Notes: generated by a model from the sequence alone, not told the origin. Counted from the stretch's first letter, positions 1-12,523 are shown. The stretch is 64,000 bases of DNA from Liopterus haemorrhoidalis (GCA_963971575.1 OZ020611.1:204766743-204830742); one strand, 5' to 3'. Numbers and translations: made by a program.

Positions 1-334
1 CGATGTGTCAGGGAGGAAAAATGATCAAAAGGATCCCCTTCATATAATTCGAGCATATTTAGAAAGTGATGTATTTTCACTTGAACAATACATATGTCGC
101 TTTATCAAGAGTAGGCAATCTTAAAAAAACGTTTATTAACACGAAAAAAAGAAATGCCAATATTGTTTACAACGAAGTAATTTAAAAATTAATTACTGTT
201 GTGTTTAACAAATTTTATCATCAACTCCCCAAGCAGCGCCGTGTAATCTGCTAGTATTATATAAAAATTGTGCCAATTCTACTGCCCCTGGGGAGGGCCA
301 AGGCCCGTCGGCCACCCCCTTGGCTGCGCCACTG
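1..334. mobile_element. hAT-like element, right end only (cut by window start)
   Basis: The segment ends in GGCTGCGCCACTG, the kind of terminus seen on hAT elements, and is GC-rich just inside it. About 270 bp (60-334) are closely similar to 43020-43263, the right end of a second copy that has recognisable ends and a near-perfect 8-bp TSD. Family membership rests on that comparison. No transposase is visible, and the left part lies outside the window. Confidence 0.6.
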
Positions 335-670
335 GCAAATATACTTATTGAAAAGATATAAGTGGTTAAAAAATTGGTAAACTATATTTAAAATAGGCGA
401 CCGCAGATCTTATATGTAAAATGTAAAAATTGTCGAGCGAGCAACACTTTGGATGTTTCAAGGACATAAGTATATCAGGAGTCAAGTGTTTCTAAAAATT
501 GTCGATGACGATCTAAGTCTTGTCGTTGCACTCAGGTGTACCGACAGGATGTATGGTTTGAGGGATTAAATGCAGTGATATAATAAATAATAATTGCAAT
601 TAAAACGTGGAATAGTTATATAAATAAATATCAATTTACTATACAAACAAATAAAGTGTAATAGTGATAT
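335..670. other. AT-rich interval, nothing recognised
   Basis: I see no open reading frame of note, no RNA gene and no inverted termini between the hAT end and the reverse transcriptase fragment. Confidence 0.5.
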
Positions 671-1378
671 GCGGGAGGAGTTTTAGTCGGGAATAAAAGA
701 ATATGAACTTTGTCCTACGCCGACGTATTGGTGTTGTTATCCCAAAAACCGGAAGAAATGAAAGACATGATGAAAAGTATGGAATACTTGGACGGAAAGA
801 AAATGACCCTGAGTATAGAAAAATCAGAAGCCATGGAATTTAGAAAAGGGGGAGAAAATCAAAAACGGAACGTTAGACGTGGAAGGGGGGAAGTATAGAA
901 AAAGTAAATAAGTTCAAATATTTGGGATATAATTTCCAAAAACATAACGAAGAACACAGACATATACAGGAGTTAACGAAGAAGGCGAAAGCAGTAATGA
1001 CGCAAGTTTGGGGAATAGGCGAGAGAAAATTGAGGGACAATTTCAATCGCAGAATGTTTATGTTTGATACTCTGGTTAAGAGAGTGATGCTATATGGAGT
1101 GGAAATATGGAGATGGAAAGAACAAGAAAAAATAGAAAATATACACGGAAAATACCTAAAATGGACCCTGGAACTCAACCGACAAACATTTATATGTCAT
1201 ACTAGAAGAAACCAAGAAGGAGAAAATAAGAGAGTACTAACAGGGAGAAGAGCCATGAAATATGAAGAGCGAGTTATATTGACAGAAAACACTACCTGGA
1301 AACTTGTCATATATACATATGTATTGTCATAAATACTACAGGGAAGAGCTAAAGAAGAAGAAGAAAAACGAGTTGAAT
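671..1378 (+). pseudogene. Non-LTR retrotransposon reverse transcriptase fragment (palm/thumb), decayed
   Basis: The segment starts inside the RT domain, near the conserved YADD box, and runs through the thumb. The catalytic box reads SYADVLVLL, so the second Asp of YADD is Val. Further along are FKYLGYNFQ and VWGIG, both typical of the post-catalytic region of insect LINE polymerases, then RVMLYGVEIW. Lesions: an in-frame TGA at 704-706, a frameshift between about 898 and 910, and further frame loss near 1320. The 5' half (endonuclease and RT fingers) is absent, as expected for a 5'-truncated copy. The family resembles LINEs common in hymenopteran genomes, but the clade cannot be fixed from this piece. 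It cannot encode an active enzyme. Confidence 0.8.
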
Positions 1379-2606
1379 AAAAATGCAGTGGTTCGCTTTA
1401 GAACGCGAATGGATGTAGATGCAGCTGGAAATCATATTTCTGTCAATTTAAATCATATTTTGCATATCATCTCAATACCGTGAAGTAGGCCCTACTATAA
1501 AGACCTAAGCCCTAATTTAAACTCTACTTTAATCACTCTAGCTTAGGGCTTCACGCTTGGAAGGGCCTCACAAATTCAGTTAATGTAATAAGTGATTTTA
1601 AATAAAACTTGAAAACAAAAAGGGGTTCCAAAAACTTTTCAGCTTAGGGCCTCATACATCTTAAATCCGAACCCACCGTGGAGACACCGAAATCGTAATT
1701 TTTGTTTCATAAAATAAAATATTTTTTAAAAGAATTTACACCTTTGTAGTTCGTTTATTTAATAATGTATTAAAATAATTAATAATAATTTTAAATAGTA
1801 ACTTTACGATGAAATTTAAGAATTTATGCAAAAATTGTTATTTCATTAATAAATTATTATGTAACAATTTGACTTTTAAAGTTTGCATAAACACAAATGT
1901 CAAACGAACAAGTATTCAAAAAAATCTTTCTGTCATAAATAATAGATGTCAGGATGAGCAGCTCTGGTATGATAGCTCAGCTTATGATATTCTTGAAATT
2001 TCTTTAGATATTAGGTAACCAAATAAGTTCTTACGCTTTTACATTAATCATTGTTTATGGCTATCAGAGGTGGAGTGGGAAGAAAATTTATACCGAAAAC
2101 TGTAATGGCATCTTGAGGGGGGGGGGGGGTTATACAGATTTGTTTAGTAGTAGACAAGTCCAGTTACATAGTACTGGGGGGAAAAAATAAAATACAATTA
2201 TCATAACAATAATAAAGAAATACTAATAATGAATAAAATAAAGAATAAAACAATAAGATACAATATAACTAGTCTAATTTATTTTTATATTAACAAACTT
2301 TCTGTGTCTGTCGTAAAAGATATCTACATATCTATCAGAGACTTGCTTGTTTACTAGACTGAGCATTTTGTTCAGCGGTGACATAGATTCTGAAATTTTG
2401 AAAAAGTGATCACTTTTAATTCTCAATCTTATGTCAGGGATTTGAATATTTAAATTTTGAAAAAGTTTCAGGGGCATCTAGTTTATTATTAAATAATTTA
2501 AACGCGAAATTCAAACTGTGGCTGTCGCGTCTCCATTTTAATGTTTGAAATTTCTTGCTATAATTGACAGCTAGGTTTTTTTTTTTTAATTAAAGGTTAA
2601 AAATTT
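1379..2606. other. AT-rich interval with low-complexity tracts
   Basis: No gene is supported. There are two similar GC-richer patches around CTTAGGGCTTCA (near 1540 and 1640), a run of G at about 2116-2128 and a run of T near 2578. A 69-codon and a 67-codon frame lie here, but neither resembles a protein and both have the base composition of their surroundings. Confidence 0.5.
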
Positions 2607-3087
2607 AGGAATTCGGGCTATTGCTATCGATGTAAATCGAAATTTTGTCGAGTTCCTAAAGTGATTTTTTCTAACAAGAGTTCATATACACAAGAGTTAT
2701 GCAAGTGAAAGATCAGAAATCCCTTCGTAAAATGTTTATTATCTATTATCGTTTTCCAAATTCTGTTGTTCTAGATTACTAATAACTAAACCTAAACTAA
2801 TTAACTAAATTTATTGTATTTTCTAGAGTTTATTACACTATTTTTAATGGGCTAATGTTTGTGGGAAAATAAAGTAATATATACCTAAAAACTAGGTAAT
2901 TAGGTTAAGTTTAGTTAGACAACAGAATTAGTAAAATTAGGAAAACAATTATTAGATGATAAACATTTTACGAAGGGATTACTGATCTTTCACTTGCATA
3001 ACTCTTGTGTTTAAGAACTCTTGCTGGAAATCACTTTAGGAACTCGACAAAATTTCGATATGTCCAATAGCAATAGCCCGAATTCCT
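2607..3087. mobile_element. Palindromic (long inverted repeat) element
   Basis: The two ends are long imperfect inverted repeats. AGGAATTCGGGCTATTGCTA at 2607 is mirrored by the complement ending at 3087, and the match continues inward through CTTTCACTTGCATAACTCTTG and TTCGTAAAATGTTTA. The arms are about 150-200 bp and the unpaired centre is about 150 bp. TTAATTAAA occurs just outside both ends and may be the duplicated target. It has no coding capacity. The inner motif TTCGTAAAATRTTT recurs at 55578 and 61375, which links it to those repeats. Confidence 0.75.
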
Positions 3088-3773
3088 TAATTAAATAATC
3101 ATAAGCAAAATAAGAAATAATAATCCTTCATAGTTATAGTGGGGAATTGGCACAACCCAGGTCTTTGGTTTTGCTACTACTGATGGTCAGGCGCGCACCC
3201 AGGATTTATTCTTAAAGAAGAGGCCCCAAAAGACAATTTTTTTCTTGTAAACACATTTATAAATTCGAAAATTTTGATATGCAAACATGAAAGGGAGTCA
3301 CAAATAGCTATTTGGCCCGCTTCCATCTTTGAAAGATGGTGGACGTATTTTAGTGATGTGAAAGAAAGGTCAAATCGAACAAAACTTGTGCTTCTGTATA
3401 GGGAGGGAGAGGGGTTCAAGCCAATGAACTTCCCCTAAAAATGCGCGCCTTTTGATGCTTATCGGTTCTTCTCCTACAAGGTAATTCTCTACATCAGCGA
3501 CGTATTATATACGTCCTACGACTAATTTTTGAAAAGACCCGCACGAAAGTTTTATTTGGTCCTCAAATAATTTTCTGAATTTCTACTAGAAAGTGTAAAA
3601 GTGATATTTTAAATTGCTGAACTTTTCTTTGAATATATGATCCCTGGTTTAATTCAGTCCAGCCCACGAACGTTTCGAGCATTAAATATGGCCACACTGA
3701 TCTACATCGAGGCACTGCCTGTTTTATTGTAAAACGTTTCTGTTAGATTGAGTCCGGTAGCTGTTATTTTTAC
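3088..3773. other. Intergenic; possible small GC-ended MITE
   Basis: There is no coding signal. GGCGCGCACCCAGGA near 3189 and AATGCGCGCC near 3450 could be opposing ends of a 260-bp non-autonomous element, but only about 8 bases match and I see no target duplication. Confidence 0.3.
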
Positions 3774-4495
3774 TTGCCCGATCTTAATATATAAGGGGCA
3801 AGTATTGTAATCGCGAAAATTTTCGATGTCGAGATTTTGACGGATGACCCCGTTGCATGGTCCAGGGAATCCAAAAAACCTATTTTCGAAGTGCCGTCTG
3901 TATGTGTGTGTGTGTCTATGTGTGTGTGTATGTGTCCGTGTGTGTGTCTGTGTGTGTGTGTATACACGATAACTCAAGAACGGTTCAACTTAGAGAATTC
4001 GTTCTGGTAATAAAAAATTCTCCCATTAAATGGGAAGAACCCTGTTGTTTTTTATAAAGATCGGTTGACTAGAAATGGGAGTTTACTCGTGTCGATTTTA
4101 AGATTTTTGCGAATATTTAGCAAAAGAAAAATATTTCGAAAAAATTTATTGAACGAAAGTTACTATAAATGCAATTACTAATAACTTTTATTTGAGACGT
4201 TTTTTGATAAAACGAAAAATTTTGAAAAATTTTGGTAAAATTATTTAAAATTTTTCTAAAAGTCTCAATTATTTCATACTTATATGCAACGTTTCCATGG
4301 TCATGATAATTAATTCGTAACTAGTAAACCAAGCCTTGGACAAAAATTTGTATAGAACATAATTTGATGTATTTTTGAAGATTTATCTAAATATTTAAAT
4401 TTTTTATTTTTTTTTATTTAATTTCTTTTTATTTTATTTATTTATTTTTTTATGGGAGGGCAAGTCTAGTGGAGGTTTCCCTTCGCGTCTGGTTT
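3774..4495 (-). repeat. Repeat family E1, copy 1 (reverse)
   Basis: This copy matches 24583-25265 in opposite orientation. Shared blocks, read on the plus strand here, are the edge CTTGCCC...GGGGCAAGTATTG, a (TGTG)n microsatellite at 3905-3961, ACTCGTGTCGATTTTAAGA, and an outer end resembling a hAT terminus (CCAGTGGCGAAGGGAAACC on the minus strand). It is non-coding. The Val/Cys-rich frames over the TG tract are microsatellite artefacts. The mobilising enzyme is unknown. Confidence 0.7.
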
Positions 4496-6258
4496 AATTT
4501 GAAATGAGAAAACTCAAAAAAAATCTGTCTGTTTATTTTACTATTGTTTTTTTTTAAGTTTCTTTTTCTTTTGGTGTTTTTGGGTACATGAAATAACTTC
4601 TGACTTTAGTCTACAGAAATATAATAAGAATTTTTTTCTGGGGTGTCATCAATAAAAGTTATGCCAAGTTTAAAACAATTTTTGTAAATCTTATGTCCGT
4701 AATTTAATTTGTTAATTTCGTAGTTGTTTTTCTTAAGTATATAAAGGATTTAGTTTTTTAGAATTTTAGTTTTTTATGTTACTAATTCATAAATAAATGA
4801 ATTAATCTAACAAAAGTCTTTAAATTTGTTTACAAAAAAAAAAAAAAGAACTACTTAAAATATAATGGGATGTTCTCCCAACCATACCAGTAATGGAACA
4901 AAAATCATTGTACCAGTAGCACCATTTTTCATGCCGCGTCCTACTTTTTGTCAAAATACAACTTAAATGCCCCAGCGACTGAGGGGGGGGGGGCACCCCA
5001 TAGTTTTCGCACCCCTGGATTAATAAAAAAATATGTATCATTTTGTTTTGACACCTTTAGCCAAAACTATTTTCAAAGTTACAATCACTATGAGAAATAT
5101 AGTATAGAACAACCCTGTTCCTCACAGGGGCTGGTCTAAAAATATTTAAAAAAGTTTAATAATGCACAATTATATTAACCGATTTTTTTTGGTCTCATAT
5201 TTGGTATTTATACGTTACAGATGATTATAAGACAAATCTGCAAAAAAAAATGTCTCTGTCTGTCTTAGAGTCATACAAAAAACGGCTAGATATATATTCA
5301 CGATAATATCGTAAAACCAGGATCCGAGTATAGGCTTTATGGCATCTCAAAATTTTTATTCTAAGTATGTTTCAGGGTTAAAAAACTGTTTACTAAAAAA
5401 CTTAAAATATCTCCAACAAAAAAAATACTATGACTATTTTCAAAAGATCCAACCACTATGAGAAAAAGAGCGAAGAACAATTCTAATCCTCAAAGGGGTT
5501 GGTTTAAAAATATTTAAAAAAATTTAATAATGCACAATAATATTAAATGAAATACCAGAATTGGAATTTTTGGTTATTTCAAAATACAATTAGAGGCTTA
5601 GTCCTTTATGCCCGTATTCATAAACGTTTGTTAATATATATCGGACAAATATAAGCAATCACCAATTAAAAATCTAATTATTCAGTATCTATAAGCGTAC
5701 TTTTTAGCATCAAATACATGCTATATATTGTCCGAGAGGACAGCTAATCCGGGGTTGATTATAAATAATTCTTTTGACAATTTTAAAAAATGTAATTAGT
5801 AATAGTTAATATATAATGAAAATTTGTAAAATATCTAAATGTTTTCGTAAAATGAATTGAAAATAAATGCTAATAATAATAATAATATGCTATATGTTAA
5901 TCAAATAGATGCCTCGTTTTAGTTTAAAAAGTACTCTCATGGATACTATAAAATATGGATACATGGATACTAATAAACGGTCCGTTTTATCAAAACGGAC
6001 CATTTAAATAATAATTTCTATAGAAAATTTCCATAGAAACGGACCATATCTAGGCAAATTTGAAAAAACGAAGCGTTATACAGTAATACATGTTTAAGAA
6101 TAGAGGCATTAGAGTTTTAAAAAATTTGTAAAACAATTTTAGCCAAATATATTTTCAAAAAATATTTGTCTCACCAAGGGGGCTGGTTTAACAAAATGAA
6201 GAAATGTGTAAAAAAACATATTTTTCTTAATTTAATTTAATTGAAAGTAATTTAAAAT
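4496..6258. other. AT-rich repeat-derived DNA without a gene
   Basis: A segment around 5075-5175 is partly repeated at 5440-5540 (ACTATGAGAAA...TTTAATAATGCACAA). Part of 5190-5245 is similar to 51205-51265 (GGTCTCATATTTGGT with GATYATTATAAGACAA). A G-run is at 4983-4992. These are dispersed-repeat fragments; no termini or coding sequence could be defined. Confidence 0.45.
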
Positions 6259-6259
6259 A

Positions 6260-6424
6260 TACCGTATTTTTCTGACCATAAGACACAACTTTTTGTTGAC
6301 AAATTGACTTAAAACTGGGGGGGGGGGTGCATCTTATTGTCAGAAAGTGATAATACAAGGCAGAAAATTTTCCTAATATTGTCTCATAAAATTAGGGCGT
6401 GTCGTATCGCCCAAAAAATACGAT
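6260..6424. mobile_element. Short MITE with ACCGTATTTTT termini
   Basis: The left end ACCGTATTTTTCTGACC and the right end, whose complement begins ATCGTATTTTTTGGGCGAT, form imperfect inverted termini of a 165-bp unit with a central G-run. Very similar termini are common on short non-autonomous DNA elements in many animals. It has no coding capacity and the superfamily is uncertain. Confidence 0.5.
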
Positions 6425-7784
6425 AAATGAAATCTTATAATACTGAAAACTTAAATTGGGGAATAAATTTAAATTTTAACGCGATTATAATAAAAAATGT
6501 GCCAAAAAATATTATTACTTACTAGATACCTCACTGAATATGTGAAAAATTCACACTTCAAAAGCATATATCAACTTTATAAAGAATTTTTACCATTCAA
6601 CAGTAAATTAAAACTATTTATATTTTGGCTTATTCATTATTATTATTGTTATTATTCAGGGGATACGGGGTGGTATGCGCTTTTTTTTAACTAAAACAAG
6701 CAATACTATCATTTATTTGAACATTTTTGTTAATTAGAAAGAAATTGACTTATTTTTGTGCTAAAGCTTTCCTAGGCCAGAACTATATACGTTCTTTTGG
6801 TGATTTTTTACCAGAACTGATACGTTTTAAAGCCTTACAACATCTTTTTTCATATTTATTGGATAACGTACCCTCAAGCTCTTTTTTAGAAAAAAAAACC
6901 TGTTTATATGAATTCTTTAATGTCCAATTGCATAAAAGTCTTAAAACTATTTATAATATTATGATAAACTAAAACACAACTTGCTACGTATTTTTGTGTT
7001 TTATATTTAGTTTTAGCTTATAACTGGTTTTAAGTCCTTTGCGCAACCGGGTATTTAGAGATATATACATATTTTAAAATAAGTCACAAAAAAGTGTAAG
7101 AAAACATAATAAAAAGTTTAAAAACTTACATTGTAATCTTCATATTTGCTGTTTTTTTTTGCAGTTGATTCGATACAGAAGAGTATAAGATCTACACTAG
7201 CAAGCAAATAGAGATCTGACTTATATTTATAAACTTAAGCCCTTCACTTTCCAGCGAACCAATCAAATAAAAGACATTCAGAACAGGAGAAAACTTTCAC
7301 TAAATACCCGAACGCTTGTAAACAGAAGTACTGCACGACTTATATAAATGTTATCGATTCATTGCAATTAATACCAGAGAAATACATCCCTCATTTATTC
7401 CTTTCTCGTCTCTCTTATCATTCCTGACAGACAGACAGGATGAACAGATCTTATATTTTATTTTTATTCAGTTTAATAACCACTAAAATATAATTTCCAT
7501 AATGCATTGCATTTACTTTCCAATTACACAGTTAAGGCAGTTAGTTAAAAGTTTTAGCGCATAGCATCTACGGCTATTAGCGTCTATCACAGACCATTAA
7601 TAGTATGTACCATAAATACGAGGGTAAGCAGGGCCGCCGCGGGGGTGAGAGGCGCCTTTGTGAAAACTTATATTTTAAAGAAAAAATTAAATTAAATTCT
7701 AAATAAAAATAAATTTATTTCAAGTAACTAATTTATAATAAGTAGATAAATACAATACATAAATAGGTTCGTACAAAAACATGT
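6425..7784. other. AT-rich interval, no gene recognised
   Basis: Frames of 65 and 81 codons occur (6497-6694, 6727-6972) but show no family signature. Around 6520-6570 there is faint similarity to the hairpin end of family D (TGTGAAAAATTCACACTTC). A sequence near 7785-7890 (TAGGGGATAGG...) recurs at 40752-40850. Confidence 0.4.
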
Positions 7785-8120
7785 TCATAAATAATAGGGG
7801 ATAGGTATGATTTTTAATTTTTTTTTAGTATATTTCTCTTGTTCCATATAAACCTAAAAAATAGTTTTGCATTTTTTTTTTTTTAATTTGAAGGCTTAAA
7901 AAAATCATAAATGTATGTAGCGCGCGAAAACGACGTGTGACGTCATACCCCAACTAAGTGTACTGCGTACATCTTCACAGTCTGTCGTGAACTTATTTGC
8001 TTCTATAACTTTTATAGGTTATGTAAAGTTAGAGTGATTTTAATTAAAATAAAGTTTAATTCTATAAAAACAATTTATACATATTTACCGAATTAAATTT
8101 TATATTAAAATATATAAAAT

Positions 8121-8342
8121 ATGGAAGATCCAGGCCCCAGTACTTCGAAACATAGTCGAAAATATTGTTTAGTACCGATGTGCACAAATAGTTCAATTAG
8201 AAATCCAAAAAAACAATTTATATCATTACCTGATGGCGAAAAACAACAGAAAAGGCGAAATTTGTGGCTGGAAGCTATGAGGCGAAATAAAACCGATATT
8301 TCAGAAAAAAGTAAACTTTATGTTTGTGAAGACCATTTTAAT
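8121..8342 (+). CDS. THAP-domain zinc finger, first exon
   Basis: The exon encodes about 74 residues of a C2CH THAP zinc finger, a DNA-binding fold found in P-element-type transposases and domesticated proteins. The spacing fits: YCLVPMC supplies the first two cysteines, a Trp sits mid-domain (LWLEAMRR), and CEDHF supplies the last Cys and His. The sequence then stops being protein-like, exactly at a consensus splice donor (GTGAGT at 8343), so the real product continues in another exon that I cannot identify. The start ATG at 8121 lies in AAAATATGG. It could be the first exon of a THAP transposase, since GC-rich GCGCGAA motifs near 7921 and, inverted, near 8510 may be remnants of element ends, or part of a host THAP gene. 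No frame lesions are visible. Confidence 0.75.
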
Positions 8343-8566
8343 GTGAGTACATATATTTTAAAAATTATTTTAATAATAAATGCGTGAAAAATTGTTTAAA
8401 AACAAATACAAAACTCTCGAACAATACAATATACACACGTAAAGATTATGTTTAGTCTGTATCTTTGACGTCAAACCCCAGCAGTCTCAGTCGTATTTAC
8501 TCGGCAACCTTCGCGCCGTGGTCGGCTTATTTCAAATTTACAATATTTTAATTAAAAAATCAGCTG

Positions 8567-9182
8567 TGGCCACCACAGGACCGACCGCCATCGTAAAGTA
8601 CTTATATAAAATACATACTAGCAGCAGAGTAGAAATAACTTGGCCTAATATTTTTTAACAGAGATATTATTTATCATGACCATGGAAACGTTACATATAA
8701 GTATGAAAAAATTGAGACTTAAAAAAATATCGAAAAATTTACAGAAATTATTCAAAATTTTTCGTTTTATCAAAAAACGTCTCAAATAAAAGTTATTAGT
8801 TATTACTTTTATAGCAACCTTTGTTCAATAATTTTTTTCGAAATATTTTTCTGTTGTGGAATATTCACAAAAATCTTAAAATCGACACGAGTAAACTCCC
8901 ATTTTTAGTCAACCGATTTTTACCAAAAGTTGATCAACTCGTGCCATTGATGGCAGAAGCTTGAATACGAAGTTTCATAAAAATCAGACAGACGGACGGA
9001 CGGACAAACAGACAGACAGACGGACGGACAGACAGACCGACAGACATCATGCTAAAAATAGTCAAAACGTTATGTAGGGACCTCAATTCGTGGAGATCCA
9101 TCGAAATCTCGAAATGTCAAAATCGGTATGATCACAATACCTCCCTTATATATGTTGACGGTCGGTAGAAATTTGGCTATAA
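8567..9182 (+). repeat. Repeat family E2, copy 1
   Basis: It shares its left edge (AATCAGCTGTGGCCACCACA), a tetranucleotide GACA/GACG microsatellite (about 8985-9047) and a long conserved block after it (TGTAGGGACCTCARTTCGTG) with 16081-16567. The central part resembles E1 (AAACGTCTCAAATAAAAG; ACACGAGTAAACTCCCATTT). It is non-coding; the mobilisation mechanism is unknown. Confidence 0.7.
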
Positions 9183-9468
9183 TATTAATTAAAATGTGAT
9201 TTTTGTTTTGTTAGGTGACATAACTAATATTAACATATCAAAAAAATGTAGTTTTAAGAAAATATAAATTTGATGCGTATCCCCTATTAAAAAGTTTTTT
9301 TTAACTAAAACAAAAACACAATAAATATTATGTCATATTTTGATGATTGCAGATATAAATTATATCGCATTATTATCGCATATATCAATTACATATTAGT
9401 TTTGGTAGTTAAGGCCATCTTCTTTGAATAAAAAATTACATAATATTTACTCTTCTAACTTTAGCCAC

Positions 9469-9726
9469 CAGTGCCGCAGTAAGGAAAACTTGCGCTAGGG
9501 GCAAAGCCGTGTTTTGGCACCCTTGGCAAATAAAAACAAGGTTCTAACCTTTCAAAATTTAAATGATGAGCAAAAAAAAGGTCCTCACCACCCAAAATCC
9601 AAATGACGAGTAAAAAAAAGGTCCTCGCCTTCGCAATAGCGCCCCTTAGTCAAGCCCGTCAGCGCCCCTTTCATTAGTGCGCCCAGGGCCGTGGCCCCCT
9701 CGCCCCCCCCCCTTACTGCGACTCTG
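9469..9726. mobile_element. hAT MITE with 8-bp TSD TTAGCCAC
   Basis: The ends CAGTGCCGCAGTAAGG and CCTTACTGCGACTCTG are inverted repeats. The 8 bases outside them are identical, TTAGCCAC at 9461-9468 and 9727-9734, which is the hAT signature. It is 258 bp, non-coding and GC-rich near the ends. The internal motif AAAAAAAGGTCCTC occurs twice and also in the MITE at 16598. A truncated reverse copy lies at 40850-41020. Confidence 0.9.
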
Positions 9727-9734
9727 TTAGCCAC

Positions 9735-9999
9735 TACAAAATTCTTAAATCTATAAATCTGGGGTATTCATGATAACATTTTCGATTGATATTATGTATA
9801 ATCTGGCATTATGGAAAGTAAATAATGTTATTTTTTAGAAACCATTGCAAACTCTTAATTTCCTCAAGCAAGGACACACCGTCAATATCCTGATCATCCG
9901 AATATTTTTTATCACTAAATTTGTTTTATTTTCTTCTTCTTTTATTGGTCTTGGCGACTATGGCCATTAACCATTTAAACATTTATGAAAAAATTGACG
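9735..9999. other. AT-rich spacer
   Basis: No feature recognised between the hAT MITE and repeat D. Confidence 0.4.
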
Positions 10000-11428
10000 T
10001 GTAGTGTGAATTTTAACACATTTCAGGGTTTTGTAGATTTTTTGTCAGTGAATGATGATTATTAGAAGGCCAAACGACGAATGCCTGTCACTACATAACA
10101 CAATTACAAGTGTTGGTTTTAAATCCTTTAAATCAATAGGCACGACAAGAAGGTTGCAGTTAGATTTTTCCTACCGTTTATCAAATATCTCTAATAATAC
10201 CATAATATATATTTTAACACATTTTTTTTTTTTTTTTTGTATAATTGCAAAAATATTATAAAAATTCAGACCTGGCAACGATCTGCGGGCGATCTTTTGT
10301 CATGCAAGAGAATAACGCCTACAGAGTAATTGTTTATATTGCGATTATATGAAAATCTAACAGATTCTCTATTAGAAATGGAATCCCAGCAACCGGCCAG
10401 TTATTTATTTATTTTCCTAGTTGACATTGGCAAAATAAATTTACGAACCTCTTCTCTACCCGTAACAAAATGTGTCCATGTATATACAAATACATTTTTT
10501 TAATTTTAGCTAAGATATTAAACGGAAATCTTAATACTTGGCAAAATTTAGTCAAAATGAAATGTATTTCAAAAATCAATTACCGTTCCTTAATCTACAT
10601 TTAATATCCCCACAATAAACTTTAAATTAAAAAAAAAATCAATAATACAAAAACTGAAATATTTTCCAAAAACGAAATCAGATAAAAAATTCCTCTCGTA
10701 CTTTTCCGGTTCATAGCAATATACATTGCTAGATTTTTTTCAGATTTTTAATTTAACTCCTTAGGGTTAAAAGGTGCGGGACACTAATTTTTTAGTACTT
10801 TTTTGGAAAAAATCGTATTAAAATTAAAAAAATAATAAAAAACTTCTTCCCGTTTCTTATTTTATTATGTGGTATCAAAAGAAAGCTCTTTTGATACCAC
10901 ACAATAAAATTTAAAAAAAATTTTTTTTTCGACGACACAAAAAAGTCAATATTTTGCGATAAACCAACTTGATCAAAATTTCCTGTTGAACTATTCCGGT
11001 TCCCATCAATGTACATTATTGAGATTTTTTTCAGATTTTTTTCAACCCCTCTGTGAGATAGTGTGGGGGACAATTTTTTTTTGACGTTATATTGACAAAA
11101 ACCCTATAAAAAAAAGATGTTTCAAAAATAAAAATTTGTTTGTGCATCCACGCATTAAGAGGTTTCATTTGATACTCCACCCAAAATTTTAAAAAAATAT
11201 TTTTTTTTCCATTAAATACATATTTGTTTATATTTATCCCGCGCTGTATTTTTTTGAACTCTCTATAGTTTTCCTATATGTGGGCCAAAAAGTTCTACTA
11301 GTATGCCAAATTTCAACTTTCTATGTTCAGCCGTTTGGCTACAATTTCTACCGTACAGAGAGACACATGAGTGACGTTATAAGGGTTTTTTGGTGGTCAT
11401 ACCTACAAAACCCTAAAGTCACTGCGGA
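10000..11428 (-). repeat. Repeat family D, divergent copy
   Basis: The left end is the hairpin-type D terminus (GTGTGAATTTTAACACA, then TTTCAGGGTTTTG). The right end is the other D terminus (GGTCATACCTACAAAACCCT). The internal AATGTACATT/ATCAAAATTTCCTG blocks match the other copies. It lacks a clear tRNA-like module. It is non-coding, and the 93-codon minus-strand frame over it is a repeat artefact. Confidence 0.65.
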
Positions 11429-11474
11429 ACTTCAGTAAAGTGTCTCTAGACTAATCCAGGGATCATATAAAAAT

Positions 11475-12523
11475 GGTAACCGACGAGTTCATCGAAAATA
11501 AATTCATCGAAAACGAGTTCATCGAAAACGAGTTCATCGAAAACGAATTAATCGAAAACGAGTTCATCAAAAACGAGTTCATCGAAAGCAAATTCATCGA
11601 AAATCAATACATCGAATGATCAATTCATCGAAAAAAAAAAGTTTTGTAAATATTTGAGAGGAATGCCGAGAGGATCGGAAAGTCAAAAAAGCAGTAGTCA
11701 ATAAAAGTAGACAGACTAAGAAATAATTGCATAAAAAATTTTATATGGTTTAAAAAAATATATATTCTTTGATTCTTTGATTATCCTCAAATATGCACCA
11801 AAAATGATCTCACTAAAACTTAACTTAAATTTGCAAAAATTATATATTAAAAATATGGTGACAGATAATACAACAAGTAACACGTGACTTACGTAAATAC
11901 GCAGTTACGTAAAATGAAAATTACAAAAAATGGAAAATTTTTTGAGTTGAGTAACATAAAAGTTTATAAAAGAAATATTTTCTATTTGTATTTATGTACA
12001 TATAGAATAGTATATGTAAATGAATTTCAGTTTATTTTTGTCTTGTTTCTTTTATATACGTATTTATGTAGTTTATATTTCTTTTGTTCCTTTATAAAAA
12101 TTCCAATTCGACTTACATAAAATTCGAGTTACCCAAAAGTCTACGATCCGCATTAATTAATAATAATAATAATATAATAATATAATTTATTATTAAATTT
12201 AACTTTTAATTTATATTTAAACAGCAACTAACATTACAATGGAAAGAAGAAATTAAGAATACATATTAAATTAAAACAGAGCCACAATTAAAAATGCACT
12301 CTCAAATATTTTTTTTTCGATGAATTGACGATTCGATGAATTGACGATTCGATGAATTGACGATTCGATGAATTGACGATTCGATGAATTGACGATTCGA
12401 TGAATTGACGATTCGATGAATTGATTTTCGATGAATTTGCTTTCTATGAGCCCGTTTTCAATTAATTGATTTTCGATGAATTTGCTTTCGATGAATTGAT
12501 TTTCGATGAACTTACCGTGAATC
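11475..12523. mobile_element. Foldback-type element with tandem-repeat arms
   Basis: The left arm (about 11487-11635) is an array of a 15-bp unit, GAGTTCATCGAAAAC, with variants. The right arm (about 12310-12515) is built from the inverse motif, including about seven copies of a 16-bp unit with core TCGATGAATTGACGAT. The ends are flanked by the same 9 bases, TATAAAAAT, at 11466-11474 and 12524-12532. Long inverted arms made of short direct repeats plus a 9-bp duplication is the textbook architecture of foldback elements, such as Drosophila FB. The 670-bp centre has no convincing frame, so this is a non-autonomous copy. Confidence 0.8.

Noticed and set aside
3857..4057. Cys/Val-rich and His/Thr-rich small proteins
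   Set aside because: Both strands translate the (TG)n microsatellite of repeat E1.
12310..12420. CRISPR-like 16-bp repeats
   Set aside because: Direct tandem repeats with no spacers, forming one arm of a foldback element in a eukaryotic context.
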